Source: Gonocerus acuteangulatus (taxonomy: Eukaryota; Arthropoda; Insecta; Hemiptera; Coreidae). Taken from it: a stretch of 64,000 bases of DNA. Shown here piece after piece: positions 1-11,466 of the stretch. The stretch covers positions 80,496,329-80,560,328 of the forward strand of contig OX328128.1 in assembly GCA_946811695.1 (NCBI GenBank), in the 5' to 3' direction. Position numbers and translations under genes: made by a program. The notes below the pieces were generated by a model. That model was not told the DNA's origin, made no database searches, and was given only the letters and a program-made list of their open reading frames with translations. How positions within the stretch are numbered: the stretch's first letter is position 1; each line of letters starts with the position of its first letter.

Positions 1-1
1 G

Positions 2-643
2 AATGAAAGGTTGAAAAATCTTCTCAATCCAAAAACACTCCAAGATGAAATCTGCAGCATCCTAGGTACACTAACCCCCACCACAACTATGTACATGAAT
101 GAAAGGTTGAAAAATCTTCTCAATCCAAAAACACTCCAAGATGAAATCTGCAGCATCCTAGGTACACTAACCCCCACCACAACTATGTACATGAATGAAA
201 GGTTGAAAAATCTTCTCAATCCAAAAACACTCCAAGATGAAATCTGCAGCATCCTAGGTACACTAACCCCCACCACAACTATGTACATGAATGAAAGGTT
301 GAAAAATCTTCTCAATCCAAAAACACTCCAAGATGAAATCTGTAGCATCCTAGGTACACTAACCCCCACCACAACTATGTACAGGAATGAAAGGTTGAAA
401 AATCTTCTCAATCCAAAAACACTCCAAGATGAAATCTGCAGCATCCTAGGTACACTAACCCCCACCACAACTATGTACATGAATGAAAGGTTGAAAAATC
501 TTCTCAATCCAAAAACACTCCAAGATGAAATCTGCAGCATCCTAGGTACACTAACCCCCACCACAACTATGTACATGAATGAAAGGTTGAAAAATCTTCT
601 CAATCCAAAAACACTCCAAGATGAAATCTGTAGCATCCTAGGT
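2..643 (+). repeat. 96-bp tandem repeat, about 6.7 copies, in frame
   Basis: Units start at 2, 98, 194, 290, 386, 482 and 578. The period is exactly 96 bp (32 codons). Copies differ at only a few sites (for example TGC to TGT in copies 4 and 7, ATG to AGG at the end of copy 4). The last copy leaves the consensus after the ...ATCCTAGGTA segment. Array length may be larger, because the window cuts it. Confidence 0.95.
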
Positions 644-784
644 AAAGAAAAACCCCCATCACCAACTCCTTCAAGTTCAGAAAGACTTAAAAAAGTAAAT
701 TCCTTCTGTGGACGGAATGTAAAGGACGGTATTTGTGATGAACACAAAATTGTAATACGTCCTCCTAGCCACGCGAAAAATTAA
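2..784 (+). CDS. Partial repeat-containing protein, unidentified
   Basis: The frame is already open at the left edge, so the true start lies outside the window; it ends with TAA at 782-784. It consists of seven in-frame copies of a 32-residue unit (core NERLKNLLNPKTLQDEICSIL followed in most copies by a Thr/Pro-rich linker). After the seventh copy a unique tail of about 46 residues follows, rich in Ser/Pro, then Lys-rich with two cysteines and a histidine. No signal peptide or membrane segment is visible. The stop is followed directly by an A-rich tract and a hairpin (950-967), as might be seen at the 3' end of a gene or transposon. The Cys/His tail loosely recalls the end of a DNA-transposon transposase, but I do not recognise the family. 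Near-perfect copies imply recent expansion. The frame may be a last exon, a transposon ORF, or a fortuitously open minisatellite. Confidence 0.45.
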   Translation, partial: NERLKNLLNPKTLQDEICSILGTLTPTTTMYMNERLKNLLNPKTLQDEICSILGTLTPTTTMYMNERLKNLLNPKTLQDEICSILGTLTPTTTMYMNERLKNLLNPKTLQDEICSILGTLTPTTTMYRNERLKNLLNPKTLQDEICSILGTLTPTTTMYMNERLKNLLNPKTLQDEICSILGTLTPTTTMYMNERLKNLLNPKTLQDEICSILGKEKPPSPTPSSSERLKKVNSFCGRNVKDGICDEHKIVIRPPSHAKN

Positions 785-1757
785 AAAAAAAAAAAAAATT
801 TATACTATTTGTGAAAATATTATTTTTTTAAATTTTTGTAATTAATAATAAATATAGTTATAATAATTATTCCTTTCTTTTCTTAAACCTTTATTCATTT
901 CTACCCAATTAACATAGTTATTTGGAAAATTAACAGATTTTTCATACTAGGTGTCGTATTCGACACCGCCTTGTGGTATGTGTATTGAAAAACTTGTGGG
1001 AGGAGGGTTAAGAAATTACACCGTGGTAAAAACGATAAAAATTAATTAGCACATAAAATTTATATTTATTAAACCGAAACAATTATTATATTATGGGAAA
1101 GGTCCACTCTGAAACCTGAAGATTTTGTTGTTAAGTGTTAGACTTGCTTGGTCTTGGATTTAAAGAACTTTTATAAAACTTCTACCAATAAATAAAATTA
1201 ATTTCTCGAGAAGATTCAAAGGAATCCATGGAAGCTATCCTTCATTCCATAGAAGGAACATACCCTCTTCCCCGACTAGCCCTGGTGAGTAAGACACGTT
1301 AATGGGATGAACAATGATGAGTAATTTGGAGTTCCGCAGGGAATCGAGTTAGGAACTATGCTGTTATGGATCCTCTAGGGAACGAATCCTTCAAAAGGAG
1401 TCTCATTAAGAAGAAGACTTTAGACCTGTCAGAGTTTTTTTTTTAGAAGAAAGTTACTTCTTCTTATTTATCTTCTTCAATAAGGCTGCAACTCTTCACA
1501 AGTCTAGCTTCTTTAGAAGCAAGGCGGTCTCTAATATATTTCAAGGAAAAACAGTTCTTTTATAAAGGCGGGTGGGAGACTGAAGATATATATATATCTT
1601 TTAAAATGACCAAAAGAAACACCAACTCCTTCATTATTTGTGACCTGAAATTTTGGCAACTATTCTGACAAAAGCCCCATTTTTTTCTTTTTTTTTTTTT
1701 TTTTTTTTTAGTTTACACAAAAGGGAATCGTTTTGTTGGATGCTGAACACATTCTCC
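785..1757. other. AT-rich spacer with a perfect hairpin
   Basis: No gene is seen. A 7-bp perfect stem (GGTGTCG / CGACACC, 4-nt loop) lies at 950-967. A T-rich run occupies 1681-1709. Confidence 0.5.
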
Positions 1758-1869
1758 CATGCTAAATTACGCCTCCCCCAACATGAAATTACGCCTCCCA
1801 TGCTAAATTACGCCTCCCCCAACATGAAATTACGCCTCCCATGCTAAATTACGCCTCCCCAACATGAAA
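1758..1869. repeat. 41-bp tandem repeat, about 2.7 copies
   Basis: Units start at 1758, 1799 and 1840. Each unit is itself a near-duplication, with ATTACGCCTCC occurring twice per unit. Confidence 0.85.
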
Positions 1870-2940
1870 TACTACTCGAATAAGTTAAAGTGCCTCTTGT
1901 TTGAAATTTCAGGAATGATACATAGGTACTAATAAAAACTTATTTTTACAGAGAACTACTTGACCCATCGAAGCCCCGTTTGCACGGTTCTCCCTTGTTT
2001 TTCTGGTTCTTTTGAAAAATGTCATACAAAATATGGGTAAAAAGGGAAACCCTTCCCTTGTTTATTTGAGCCCTTAGAACGGTTATTATCTTATTTCCAA
2101 CTGCCCTTTTTTATAGATCTCGATAAGACCTACAACTTTGCCCCTTTGAAAAATTTTGATAACTCCAAACGTTTAGTTGTTATTTCACTTGTGGCCCGCT
2201 TATCTGGGACACCCTGTATATGTGTTTATATGTGTATTAGGCGTCTAGAATAAAAAAAACAAGACACATCACTTTTTTTACGATTTAGATGTAACAATCG
2301 ATTTTAAAAGTTAAAAATGCCCTCTATTCAGTGTGTATTGCAAGTTAATGGCAATACTGGAGGGGGTAAAACAAGACAAAAAAATTAGTTAAACTGCACC
2401 AACAACACATTTTTATACACAAAATAAGTTAAATTTATTTTTGATGAAATTGACATTTATTGACGACAGTGAGTCTTACATAAAATTTTAAACGTTCTTA
2501 CAACTGGCCTCTTCGCAGAACACACTGACGAAACCTGGTCACACAGCTGATGTGAACAACTAAGCAGAATCCTTAGTAGTGTACACTGAGTTCATGAAGA
2601 GTGTGTTTGAAATACCTGTATATTATTCATTTATTCAATGGGTATCTATTCGTATTGCATTACAGGAAATAATATTTTCAAAGCAGTAAATTTGTCTGTA
2701 TTTTATTCTTGGGCGTTTTCCCGCTGAATTACGAGGCGGAAGAAGGCTTTATTTCGGCAAGGGGCTGATTTACGACGCATATCGGAGGGGGAAAGAAATT
2801 GCCTAATCGGGAATATTGAGGGGAGGGGGGGGGGTCAGGGATTCAGGTCGTAACTTATAATTGAAGGAATGATGGCTCCTATCTGCAGTACCTTACTTCG
2901 GGGTGTAACAAGAATTCCGTTTTTATTTAGAACTAGCTGT
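1870..2940. other. Spacer with a mariner-type terminus and a dispersed repeat
   Basis: No gene is seen. A solitary mariner-type end (GGGACACCCTG then TA) lies at about 2208-2219; I found no partner upstream. A segment around 2822-2905 (G-run followed by TCAGGGATTCAGGTCGTAAC) matches the opposite strand around 8720-8800, so it belongs to a dispersed repeat family. Confidence 0.5.
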
Positions 2941-3500
2941 TAACCAGTGTGCCATGCTACACCTACTTTCTGCCTATGACTCTCCCCGTATCAAGATCTA
3001 CCTGTATACCCAGTTACGTCAAAATCGGCCACGACCTTATGAATTTGTTTATATCTGTCTAGATGTAGTTCTTGAAACAGCCAACAGAGGCCAGAACCAA
3101 AGCAGTTCAGAAAAACCCCGACATAGGCCAGCACCAGAGCCTGCCAGTAGATAGCTCTTATCAAAGAAAGGCCAGCGCTCCTTAGTTGGACAGTGACTGT
3201 TGATATAAAATTGAAATAAACTGCATTACATGATTATATAATGACGTAAAGTCATCAATGAGTTCGAGTTATTCTAATTATCAAGAACATCAACAAATAA
3301 ATTTGAGACATTATTCAAAATGGCTGTCGATTCAAAATGGCCGTCAGAATTTGAATGGTTCAGTGTAGCCAATTTTTCTTGAACAAAACTTTTGACCTTT
3401 TGACCAAATTTTGAAATTTGACTATTTTGACCCAGCCTAGAAGATTTCTCGTATCAAGACCTACCTGTGTGCCAAGTTTGGTCAAAAATGTTTCGGATAC
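2930..3500 (+). repeat. Dispersed repeat, TAGCTGTTA family, divergent copy
   Basis: It begins with ACTAGCTGTTAACCAGTGTG and contains the blocks CGTATCAAGAYCTACCTGTG and AAGTTTGGTCAAAAATG. Better copies are at 9357-9740 and 47818-48210. The TAGCTGTTACCCGGCGTGYC start and a CAAGTTTGRTCAAAATCGG block near the end are shared by the family. I infer a short non-autonomous mobile element; the class is not determined. Confidence 0.6.
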
Positions 3501-3736
3501 AAGCGAGGGTAAATAAATTGTAATACCTAAGGTGAGCTGTAGAATCTCATTAGATAACCAGAACATTCTTTGCAAGAGTCGTGTTTTATTGGCTAACGCC
3601 TTGGATTCTCATGCGGAAGATAAGGAGCTTAAAACTTTTTTTTTATAAACCTTTATTGATAATTACAACAATATGATATACATATTTCCAGTATTCAGGA
3701 ACAGTAACATTGTAAGGCAAGATGTGGGAATATGTA
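3501..3736. other. Spacer
   Basis: AT-rich unique-looking sequence; no gene or repeat recognised. Confidence 0.4.
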
Positions 3737-4139
3737 CAGGGTGTCACAAAAATAATGGTCATTCGTTGGCCAGATGATTCTCCAATGCGAGGTCGGAAAA
3801 ACTAACCCCCAAATTAACCCCCGCAAATTTGGCCTTGAAATGTTATTCAATGTCGATTTTTTTATTGCATATTTTGAATCTACGAGTCATGAGGAAAAAA
3901 AAAGTCAACGGCACCGTCGGTCAGAAATGACTCATTGTGGTCAAAATGACCATTAACAGCGTGTACGTGAGCCATTCCAATCGACAAATGGTGAACGATT
4001 TTGATAATTTTTTGATACATTTGACCTTGAATAAGATTTCAAGGTCAATTTTGCCGGGGTTAATATGGGGGCTATTTTTTCGATCTCGCATTGGAGAATC
4101 ATCTGGCCAACGGATGACCATTATTTTTGTGACACCCTG
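3737..4139. mobile_element. Mariner-type MITE with long terminal inverted repeats
   Basis: The ends are inverted copies beginning CAGGGTGTCACAAAAATAA. The match continues for about 60 bp with few mismatches, through GGCCAGATGATTCTCCAATG. The dinucleotide TA flanks both ends (3735-3736 and 4140-4141), which is the expected Tc1/mariner target duplication. The 403-bp element has no transposase frame, so it is non-autonomous. Open frames inside it on both strands are incidental. Confidence 0.9.
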
Positions 4140-4235
4140 TACAATTACATAACCCACTAGAACAATAGATTTTGAGCATTGCAGATGGCATGTTAAAACA
4201 AATTGTCTCTAGGCCACCGCCGCTTCAGTCTTCTA

Positions 4236-4592
4236 TGAGGATTTTGTGGATTATGGAAGGAGGATGGAGAGTTTATCAGAGAATTTGGATGGCCAGGGAG
4301 ATTGGAATGAAACTTCTGAAAGACTGATTTGGCCAGAAATTGGATAAAGGGGGATATTGAAGTCATAATGGAGGGTTAGGTTCGAGACGTAGAAAGGGGC
4401 ATTGGATAATTGTCGAAGGCTTTTGGATTGCATTGTTTATATTCTGTAGGAATTAGAAGGTTTAGTGGAACCCCATAGTTCTAATCCATAAGTCCATATT
4501 GGTCGGAGTACGGTATTGTACATATATAAGACGTTTGTTAGTCAATGAAAGTTTCGAGCGTTTTTCCATTAAGCGTGATAAACGATGTTCTG
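4236..4592 (-). pseudogene. Jockey-like LINE ORF2 fragment, decayed
   Basis: The minus strand encodes the conserved region after the reverse-transcriptase core seen in jockey-clade LINEs: KLSLTNKRLIYVQYR, then after a frameshift PIWTYGLELWGS, a stop, then QSKSLRQLSNAPFYVSNLTL. The order matches the 'PIWTYGIQLWG ... RFQSKTLRMITNAPWYV' block typical of that clade. There is at least one frameshift and one stop, and both ends are truncated. It has no start and cannot make protein. The family assignment rests on motif memory, not on an alignment. Confidence 0.75.
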
Positions 4593-5074
4593 GCGGATTC
4601 AGTATCATACGATACCAAACCCGCAAACATAATAACGGAATGAGGTCCCAAACCAAATACGAAGGGTATAGAACAAGGCCGGGAGCAGTGGGGATATAAA
4701 GTAAGCCAAGCCACCTGCTGACGCAAACGCCACGACGCCAGGCCGAACGTGTTAAAATGTAATTAGGCCCTTCATATTTCAGGAGGAAAATGATGATTAT
4801 ACAGGATGTCCCGCATTGCGAAGTCATAACTATACGGGTTCATTCTGCACGTCATTTCAGACTGAAAGAAATAAGCTTTTTATCTCAACATGTAGTAGAA
4901 CTACTCAAACTTTAGTCTATTTTCAAACCTATTTTTTTTTAATTAATAAACCGTGTAAGTGCTTACGGCGTTACTAGCCGATGCATGAAAAAAAAATGTG
5001 TTTTCGGGACTTCTGAATAATATTACAATATCTGAGGGAATATATTAAAATATCTGATCAATTATTTTTCCCAC
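4593..5074. other. Spacer
   Basis: No gene is seen. It contains short poly-A and poly-T runs only. Confidence 0.4.
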
Positions 5075-6877
5075 CGAACATTCCGAGTTAGGATAGGTGC
5101 TGCTTTATCTGATGTATTTCTACAAGAGAATGGAGTGCCTCAGGGAGGGGTATTGAGTACAACGCTATTTAATATCGCTATTAACTCTATCAGCAGCTGT
5201 GTTACCCAGGGAGTAAAGTATTGTCTGTATGCTGATGACCTCCTCATATACAGTACAAGCAGTAGACTAGACATAGCAGAACACAATATTCAACAGACAT
5301 TACACAATTTAGAGGATTGGTCATGCAAATCAGGGTTAAAATTTTCTAAATAAAAATCGAAGTACATGATCTTCTCTAAAAAACGATTTAACTTAACCTG
5401 TGACTTAACACTTGACAACACAAAGATTACCTACACAGACACACTAACATTTCTAGGACTGACATTTGACAAACATCTCACATGGTTGCCCCATTTGAAA
5501 AGAATTTGAAAAATCTCTGAATTTACTGAGAATTCTGAGAAATACGAAGTGGGGTGCTGACAAATGTACTATGCTTGCATTCTATCGTGCCTATACCAGG
5601 TCTCTTCTGGATTATGGCTGCATAGCTTACTCATCTGCCAGCCTAACCATACTAAAACTCCTTGACACTATCCATAATACTGGCCTCAGAATAGCTACTG
5701 GTGCCTTTAGGTCTAGCCCAGCTGAGAGTCTATGTGCCATAACAGGCGAACCTCCTCTGCATTACAGACGGCAAATGATTTGCTCTAGATTTATAGCTAA
5801 ATCAACAGGTCTAGGGGCCAGATGCGTACAAGAGTTTTTGAACAATGCTAAGTTAGATTACTACATTAGATTACGTGCAAAAGCGAAACTACTGATGGCG
5901 AGAATTAAGGAAAATGGAAAATATGCCATACTATCTCAAACACCAATTTACACGAATACATTTTCAAACATTCCTCCTTGGAGAGTAAAGAACTTACGGA
6001 TTGACTTGACATTGACAAAGTACAGAAAAACTGACCCGACAGCTTCAATATTTTACCAAAAAATATTTAATTCCATCATAAAACAGAACTCAGATACAAT
6101 GTACCTATACACTGACGGATCCAAAACAAACTATGGTACCGGAACAGCAGCAACAGTAGACAATACAACATACCAGATCAAGTTACATGACCAAAGCACA
6201 GTCTTTACCGCCGAATTACAAGGAATATTACTAGCACTTACAAACATCAATACTACAAAAAAAGACAAAATTACTATATGTACGGATTCCTTGAGTGCTT
6301 TCCTCTCCTTGGAAAACATCTACAGTACAAACCCAATCATTACAAGTATATTCTCACACAAGAAAATAACAAACTCATCGCGATGCTATGGCTACCAGGA
6401 CATGAAGACATACTACAAAGCACCAGTATAGACATAGCAGCAAAACATGCGACAAAAATACAGACTATAGACATTAACATACTGACAACATCAGACGTAA
6501 GTACAGCATTACATGCACAGATCTTCCAAGAATGGGAATTAGACTGACAGAGATCAGACTCGAAACTACGAGTAATTAAAAACACTACGAAAGCCTGGTC
6601 AAATGAACACCGCATCAGGCGTGAAGAAGTGATTTTGACTAGGCTTCGTATTGGGTACTGCCATCTAACCCATTCTTATTTAATGGAAAACAAGCACAGA
6701 CCAACCTGTGCAAGTTACAATGAGACTTTGACTGTTAGACACATACTGACAGACTGTAGACTTAGAAGTGACTTAGACATTCCTCACGATCTTCACGACT
6801 TACTGACTGAAGGTAGTCCACACATCCACACAATACTTAGACATTTTAAGACACTGAACATTTATAACAAAATATAA
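5075..6877 (+). pseudogene. LINE-1: RT-RNase H ORF2 remnant, broken
   Basis: This is a 5'-truncated, frameshifted ORF2 of an RNase H-bearing non-LTR retrotransposon (I/LOA-like by layout). The RT piece reads RTFRVRIGAALSDV, then ENGVPQGGVLSTTLFNIAI and CLYADDLLIY, so the YADD catalytic box is kept (about 5228-5240). Breaks are visible: an in-frame TAA at 5351-5353, a frameshift near 5505, another near 6350 inside RNase H, and a TGA near 6545. RNase H shows YTDGSK, AEL and TDS residues. The C-terminus has RLRIGYCHLTHSYLM and a degenerate Cys/His motif ending HILTDC. The homologous LINE-2 at 12954 has the same order without breaks but is clearly a different family by sequence. It cannot encode a working protein. 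Confidence 0.9.
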
Positions 6878-7337
6878 CACATTATAATAACCTGAATTTA
6901 TTTTTCTTCTGTGTAAATATATAAAATCTTTTTTTTTTTTTTAAATTTTTTTCTTGCATTATTATTATTATTTTTTTATTATTATTCTTTATTTATTTTA
7001 TTTTATTTAGTTAATTAGAGACAATGGAATCATTTTAACTATTTGTTTATATATTAACCATTTTCGTATCTTTTAATGTGACCAGTTAGTTTTATATTTT
7101 ATTTTATTATTTTTTTTTCACTTGATTTTATGTTTGATGTATGACCATAGTTAAATTTAATTAGGTATGAGTATTGAATGAATATGATATATAGGCAAAC
7201 ATTACTAAAACCCATATGTATGCGCGAATATTTGCACCTATCAGTAAAAAGTCCCTCGGATTAACTTATTCTGGTTGTTCTTGTCTTCGTTTTTGTTCTA
7301 TGTTTTGTTATTATTTTATTTTATTTTTGTTTGTTAT
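6878..7337 (+). other. LINE-1 3' UTR, AT-rich
   Basis: T-rich noncoding sequence follows the LINE-1 stop and leads into the 53-bp array. I assign it to the LINE because the typical LINE tail appears only at 8187-8230. Confidence 0.6.
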
Positions 7338-8186
7338 TTCTTCTTCTTGACTGGACAGAGATTTTCCTGATCATGAGCTTATAGCTAAAGTTCTTCTTCT
7401 TGACTGGACAGAGATTTTCCTGATCATGAGCTTATAGCTAAAGTTCTTCTTCTTTACTGGACAGAGTTTTTCCTGATCATGAGCTTATAGCTAAAGTTCT
7501 TCTTCTTGACTGGACAGAGATTTTCCTGATCATGAGCTTATAGCTAAAGTTCTTCTTCTTTACTGGACAGAGTTTTTCCTGATCATGAGCTTATAGCTAA
7601 AGTTCTTCTTCTTGACTGGACAGAGTTTTTCCTGATCATGAGCTTATAGCTAAAGTTCTTCTTCTTGACTGGACAGAGATTTTCCTGATCATGAGCTTAT
7701 AGCTAAAGTTCTTCTTCTTGACTGGACAGAGTTTTTCCTGATCATGAGCTTATAGCTAAAGTTCTTCTTCTTTACTGGACAGAGTTTTTCCTGATCATGA
7801 GCTTATAGCTAAAGTTCTTCTTCTTGACTGGACAGAGATTTTCCTGATCATGAGCTTATAGCTAAAGTTCTTCTTCTTGACTGGACAGAGATTTTCCTGA
7901 TCATGAGCTTATAGCTAAAGTTCTTCTTCTTGACTGGACAGAGTTTTTCCTGATCATGAGCTTATAGCTAAAGTTCTTCTTCTTTACTGGACAGAGTTTT
8001 TCCTGATCATGAGCTTATAGCTAAAGTTCTTCTTCTTGACTGGACAGAGATTTTCCTGATCATGAGCTTATAGCTAAAGTTCTTCTTCTTTACTGGACAG
8101 AGTTTTTCCTGATCATGAGCTTATAGCTAAAGTTCTTCTTCTTGACTGGACAGAGTTTTTCCTGATCATGAGCTTATAGCTAAAGT
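7338..8186 (+). repeat. 53-bp tandem repeat, 16 copies, in LINE-1 3' UTR
   Basis: The period is exactly 53 bp, with units starting at 7338, 7391, 7444 and so on. Three subtypes differ at two sites (GACTGG...AGATT, TACTGG...AGTTT, GACTGG...AGTTT). Read in order they are A A B A B C A C B A A C B A B C, with the block B-A-B-C occurring twice. Each unit ends with ATGAGCTTATAGCTAAAG, which in the last copy forms the left arm of the LINE's terminal hairpin. Confidence 0.95.
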
Positions 8187-8230
8187 TGCGTAGCTCATAA
8201 TGAAATAAATAAATGAATAAAATAATAAAT
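8168..8230 (+). other. LINE-1 3' terminal hairpin and tail
   Basis: ATGAGCT (8168-8174) and AGCTCAT (8192-8198) form a 7-bp stem around a 17-nt loop, followed by an AATAAATAAATG-type tail. LINE-2 ends in a matching arrangement at 15383-15425. In LINEs such a structure is commonly the site recognised by the element's own RT; that role is inferred here. Confidence 0.65.
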
Positions 8231-9356
8231 CCGACCGTATTTTTAGAATCTGCATTAAATTTCTAAAAATAAATACCCTTTTTTGAAATGTGAATGTTTG
8301 ATATTAGTGTTTTCTTAAATTATTCAATACTTTTCTTAATCAGCTATTTGTAGACTTTGGCAAAGACCCGTCACCTCATTGTAACCTTACTCTTATTCCT
8401 TAGTTTGACTATGGTTGTTTGGTGTACGGTGGAATTTCTGGCGATGTCGAGGCAAAACTTAAACTCCTCATGAACTGTTTCATTCGTTTTAATCTCGGGA
8501 TACCCAGAGACTGCTTCATATAACATTTTTAGTTCTTTCTTGGCGGGGGAGGTTGAGCTATCTGAGAGTAAACATGGATGGAAGGGAAATTTGAGACATA
8601 TGATTTTTGCAGGAAAGGTTTTGATCAAATATGATTCCGAGGTTTTAACTGATTTGCAATATTTTGTAGGGATGCTGTTGAGATAAAGACCTGGAAAAGG
8701 GGAGGTGGAACTTATTGGTAACCTGAAACAAAGGTACTACTGATCTGCGCCATTTATAAAATTATAGGTTACGACCTGAATCCCTGACCCACCCCTTACC
8801 TCAGAATTAACCCAAACATAGTAATGTGAGAAATAATTATATCAGGTAATACGAGATACACTCCGTAGAAGGTCGACATTTCTGTGTTCTTCAAATAAAA
8901 AAAAAGTACTAAATCAAGAAAATCTTGATGAAGAAAAAGGCTTAGAAAGGAAAAGATTGGGATTGAGAATCTTCCTGAAGACACGGACTGCTAATCTCTA
9001 AATAAAGCCCGGGAAGTCTAGGATTTTAATTCTGAGGGTTTTAGGGTAAGGAGGTGGAGATTGCGGGAACTAAAGCCGCTTTTCAAGGATTTACACACAA
9101 TCCCAAATAATGGCTGCAAGGGTTTGAAGGAAAAGAAACTAGAGAGGGGGGGGGGTTAGGCTGTCCAACAGCTGTTGGGGTTATCTCGAGGAGTGGAGGT
9201 TAGCAAAATATATCTCTCTATTTCACTCTTCGATACTGGCCTTTAGGGTGAAGGAGTGTTTTTCAGGTACACAAGTAGGTAATGTAGTAAAATATGGCTT
9301 GTAGGGACGAATTGGAGGGTGAGTACAATCGGGAGGCGTTCTTCTTATAAAATACT
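8231..9356. other. Spacer
   Basis: No gene recognised. About 8720-8800 matches 2822-2905 in inverted orientation. An open frame on the minus strand at 8371-8628 has no recognisable features. A poly-G run is at 9149-9158. Confidence 0.4.
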
Positions 9357-9740
9357 AGCTGTTACCCGGCGTGCCATACTACTCCTGCTTTCTGCATCTA
9401 GAAAAGCAAAAATAAAATAGAAACTAAATAAGTAATATTAAAATCTAATAACGCAAATCTGTAACTATTTTGGTATAGTTTCGAACCTGTGTGACCTCCG
9501 AACGATTTTGACCTAGCGTATAACACTCCCTGGATCAACTGTGTGCCAAGTATGATCAAAATCAGTCGATCTGTGTGGATTTATATAAGGAAGAAACATA
9601 CAGACAGGCAGCTGGTAGACATTTTTGACCTAGCCTATGACACTCCCCGTATCAAGACCTACCTGTGTGCCAAGTTTGGTCCAAATCGGTCAAACTGTGT
9701 AGATTCGTATAAGAAACAAACAAACACGTGATTTATATAT
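9357..9740 (+). repeat. Dispersed repeat, TAGCTGTTA family
   Basis: It starts TAGCTGTTACCCGGCGTGCC and is closely similar to 47818-48210 over the first 150 bp. It then contains two copies of an approximately 110-bp block with TGTGTGCCAAGTWTGRTC. It ends in a short TATATATA stretch. No frame of note is present. Confidence 0.8.
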
Positions 9741-9796
9741 ATAGCTTAGATAGTTATTCGTTGAAGTGATAATATGTCTGAGATGGTTGGGATTTG

Positions 9797-9920
9797 ACTA
9801 TCAAGGGGAGTATACAGAGGTGGGGAGACCGATCTGGACCATTTTTTTGTGGTGATTCTACATTGAAATATCGTCGAGAGGTGTCCGAGCGTTTTGTCCA
9901 AAAGTTTTAAAATGCTTTAT
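9797..9920 (+). mobile_element. Solo end of the CAAGGGGAGTATACAG foldback family
   Basis: CAAGGGGAGTATACAG followed by GGTGATTCTACATYGAAA matches the termini of the foldback element at 37871-39242 for about 120 bp with scattered mismatches. No opposite end is visible nearby, so this is a truncated copy. Confidence 0.75.
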
Positions 9921-10989
9921 TTTATTTCTCGAGTTTGGAAAATTATATCAACATGAGTCTTTCGCCAAGTTATTTATTCTAGAGATTAGAATAAACGAAA
10001 AATATAATTTTTAAAAAATAAACTAATAATTTACATTTCGTCAAGTAAACCTAGAAAAGTCCGACTTGCAGGAACTGCACCATCTTAGCGCGGTTCCTGT
10101 TCATATCCCTATTGTCATTTGAAAAGCTTAGAATAGAAACAGATAATATTTCCTCGGCCTTTGTCCAAACGGTTTTATGGCTTTACCAGGTCGGGTCCGC
10201 CAGACCCTAGAATCCTCTTCTACCGATACTTCATTTCACATGTTTCAATGAATTGGAAAATATCATAAATTTTCACATATTCCTGTGTTCTTTTACTATA
10301 GTAATAATTCTACAGATAAAATCAATTAAAAAATAAAATAAAAAACCAACAGCATGAAGGCAATTGAAAATATTCAAAAGACGTCATCGAATCTCTTTCT
10401 CTTAGCAAGCTGTATTTCTAACATAGAATTGTTTTTCTTATTTTGCCTAATCTGTTTTATTGTAAAATACATTATCCAACTATAAGCAATTAAAAAATAA
10501 CAAGGAATTAAAACCGACAAAAAGAACCGTTCCAATAAACGAAATCAATTACTTCAAAGTTTAAGCACTTATTTCTCCGATTGACATCACCTAATCAAAA
10601 ATTGTTTCAGAATCTTTTTTGTAGAGAATTTATAAAGCTTTCAAATAATTTCCATCCACTTATCACGATTTCCCAACCGTGTTCGAGATATTAATGAAAT
10701 TATACGAAGTTCCCAAAACTTTTCATGTCTGTTCATAAAATATTTTATTTTAACCCTTCCTTAACTCCAGACGTAACCAAAAGTTTAACATGTTAGTTTT
10801 GATGAAATTCAAACATGAAAAAAATGTTTCAACTGAATCCCATGATTCTAAGTAACCAAACCAAAAACTTGATTTAACAACTTTTTTCCGATTCTCTCAG
10901 AAACGGTTAAAACTATCGCCTTAAAAATGGTTTCATTCGTTTTAATAGCCCAAGAAGCAAATAAAACGAGTACTTACAAGCATATGAAC
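9921..10989. other. Spacer
   Basis: AT-rich sequence with no gene, tandem repeat or clear element. Confidence 0.4.
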
Positions 10990-11161
10990 TCAAAAACGTA
11001 AGCGTTACGATTTTTTTGCGCGAATTTGGCCCCAAACGCCATCTTCCAGTGGGCGGATATTGCTGGTTAACGAACTTGACCTTTCAAATTGGACGACGGA
11101 TTTGTGTACCAAATTTTATCAAAATCGGACCATTAGGGACGCCAGAAATCCGCGAAAAGAC

Positions 11162-11256
<95 letters not shown>

Positions 11257-11257
11257 C

Positions 11258-11328
<71 letters not shown>

Positions 11329-11466
11329 AATTTAAACCACCGTTATTTTCGGTCACTAGGGGTTCTGAAACGCGAAATTTTCTAGTCGGCACTTCCGGAT
11401 TGTTTCATGAGATCAACCTTATAAACGGCGTTCCTCCCTACGAAGGGAGGGAGGAACCGCGCTAAA
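10990..11466 (+). repeat. Dispersed repeat with internal (TA)n
   Basis: The left part (AAAAACGTAAGCGTTACGAT ... CGCCAGAAATCCGCG), the (TA)n core (11164-11325) and the right part (CCACCGTTATTTTCGGTC ... GAGGAACCGCGCTAAAA) are all found again, inverted, at 63640-64000. I infer a mobile element with a microsatellite at a fixed internal position, as seen in some Helitron-derived repeats. The class is unproven. Confidence 0.8.

Noticed and set aside
3774..4157. Three short ORFs in both directions
   Set aside because: They lie inside a 403-bp MITE and lack any domain.
7338..8186. CRISPR-like array
   Set aside because: Repeats are directly contiguous with no unique spacers, and the DNA is eukaryotic; the same reasoning applies to the arrays at 19229, 23025, 25841 and 61173.
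8371..8628. 85-codon minus-strand ORF
   Set aside because: No recognisable motif or supporting signal.
11016..11392. ORFs of Tyr-Ile repeats
   Set aside because: Translations of a (TA)n tract; the same applies near 45790-46003, 47623-47820, 49886-50086 and 57593-57781.
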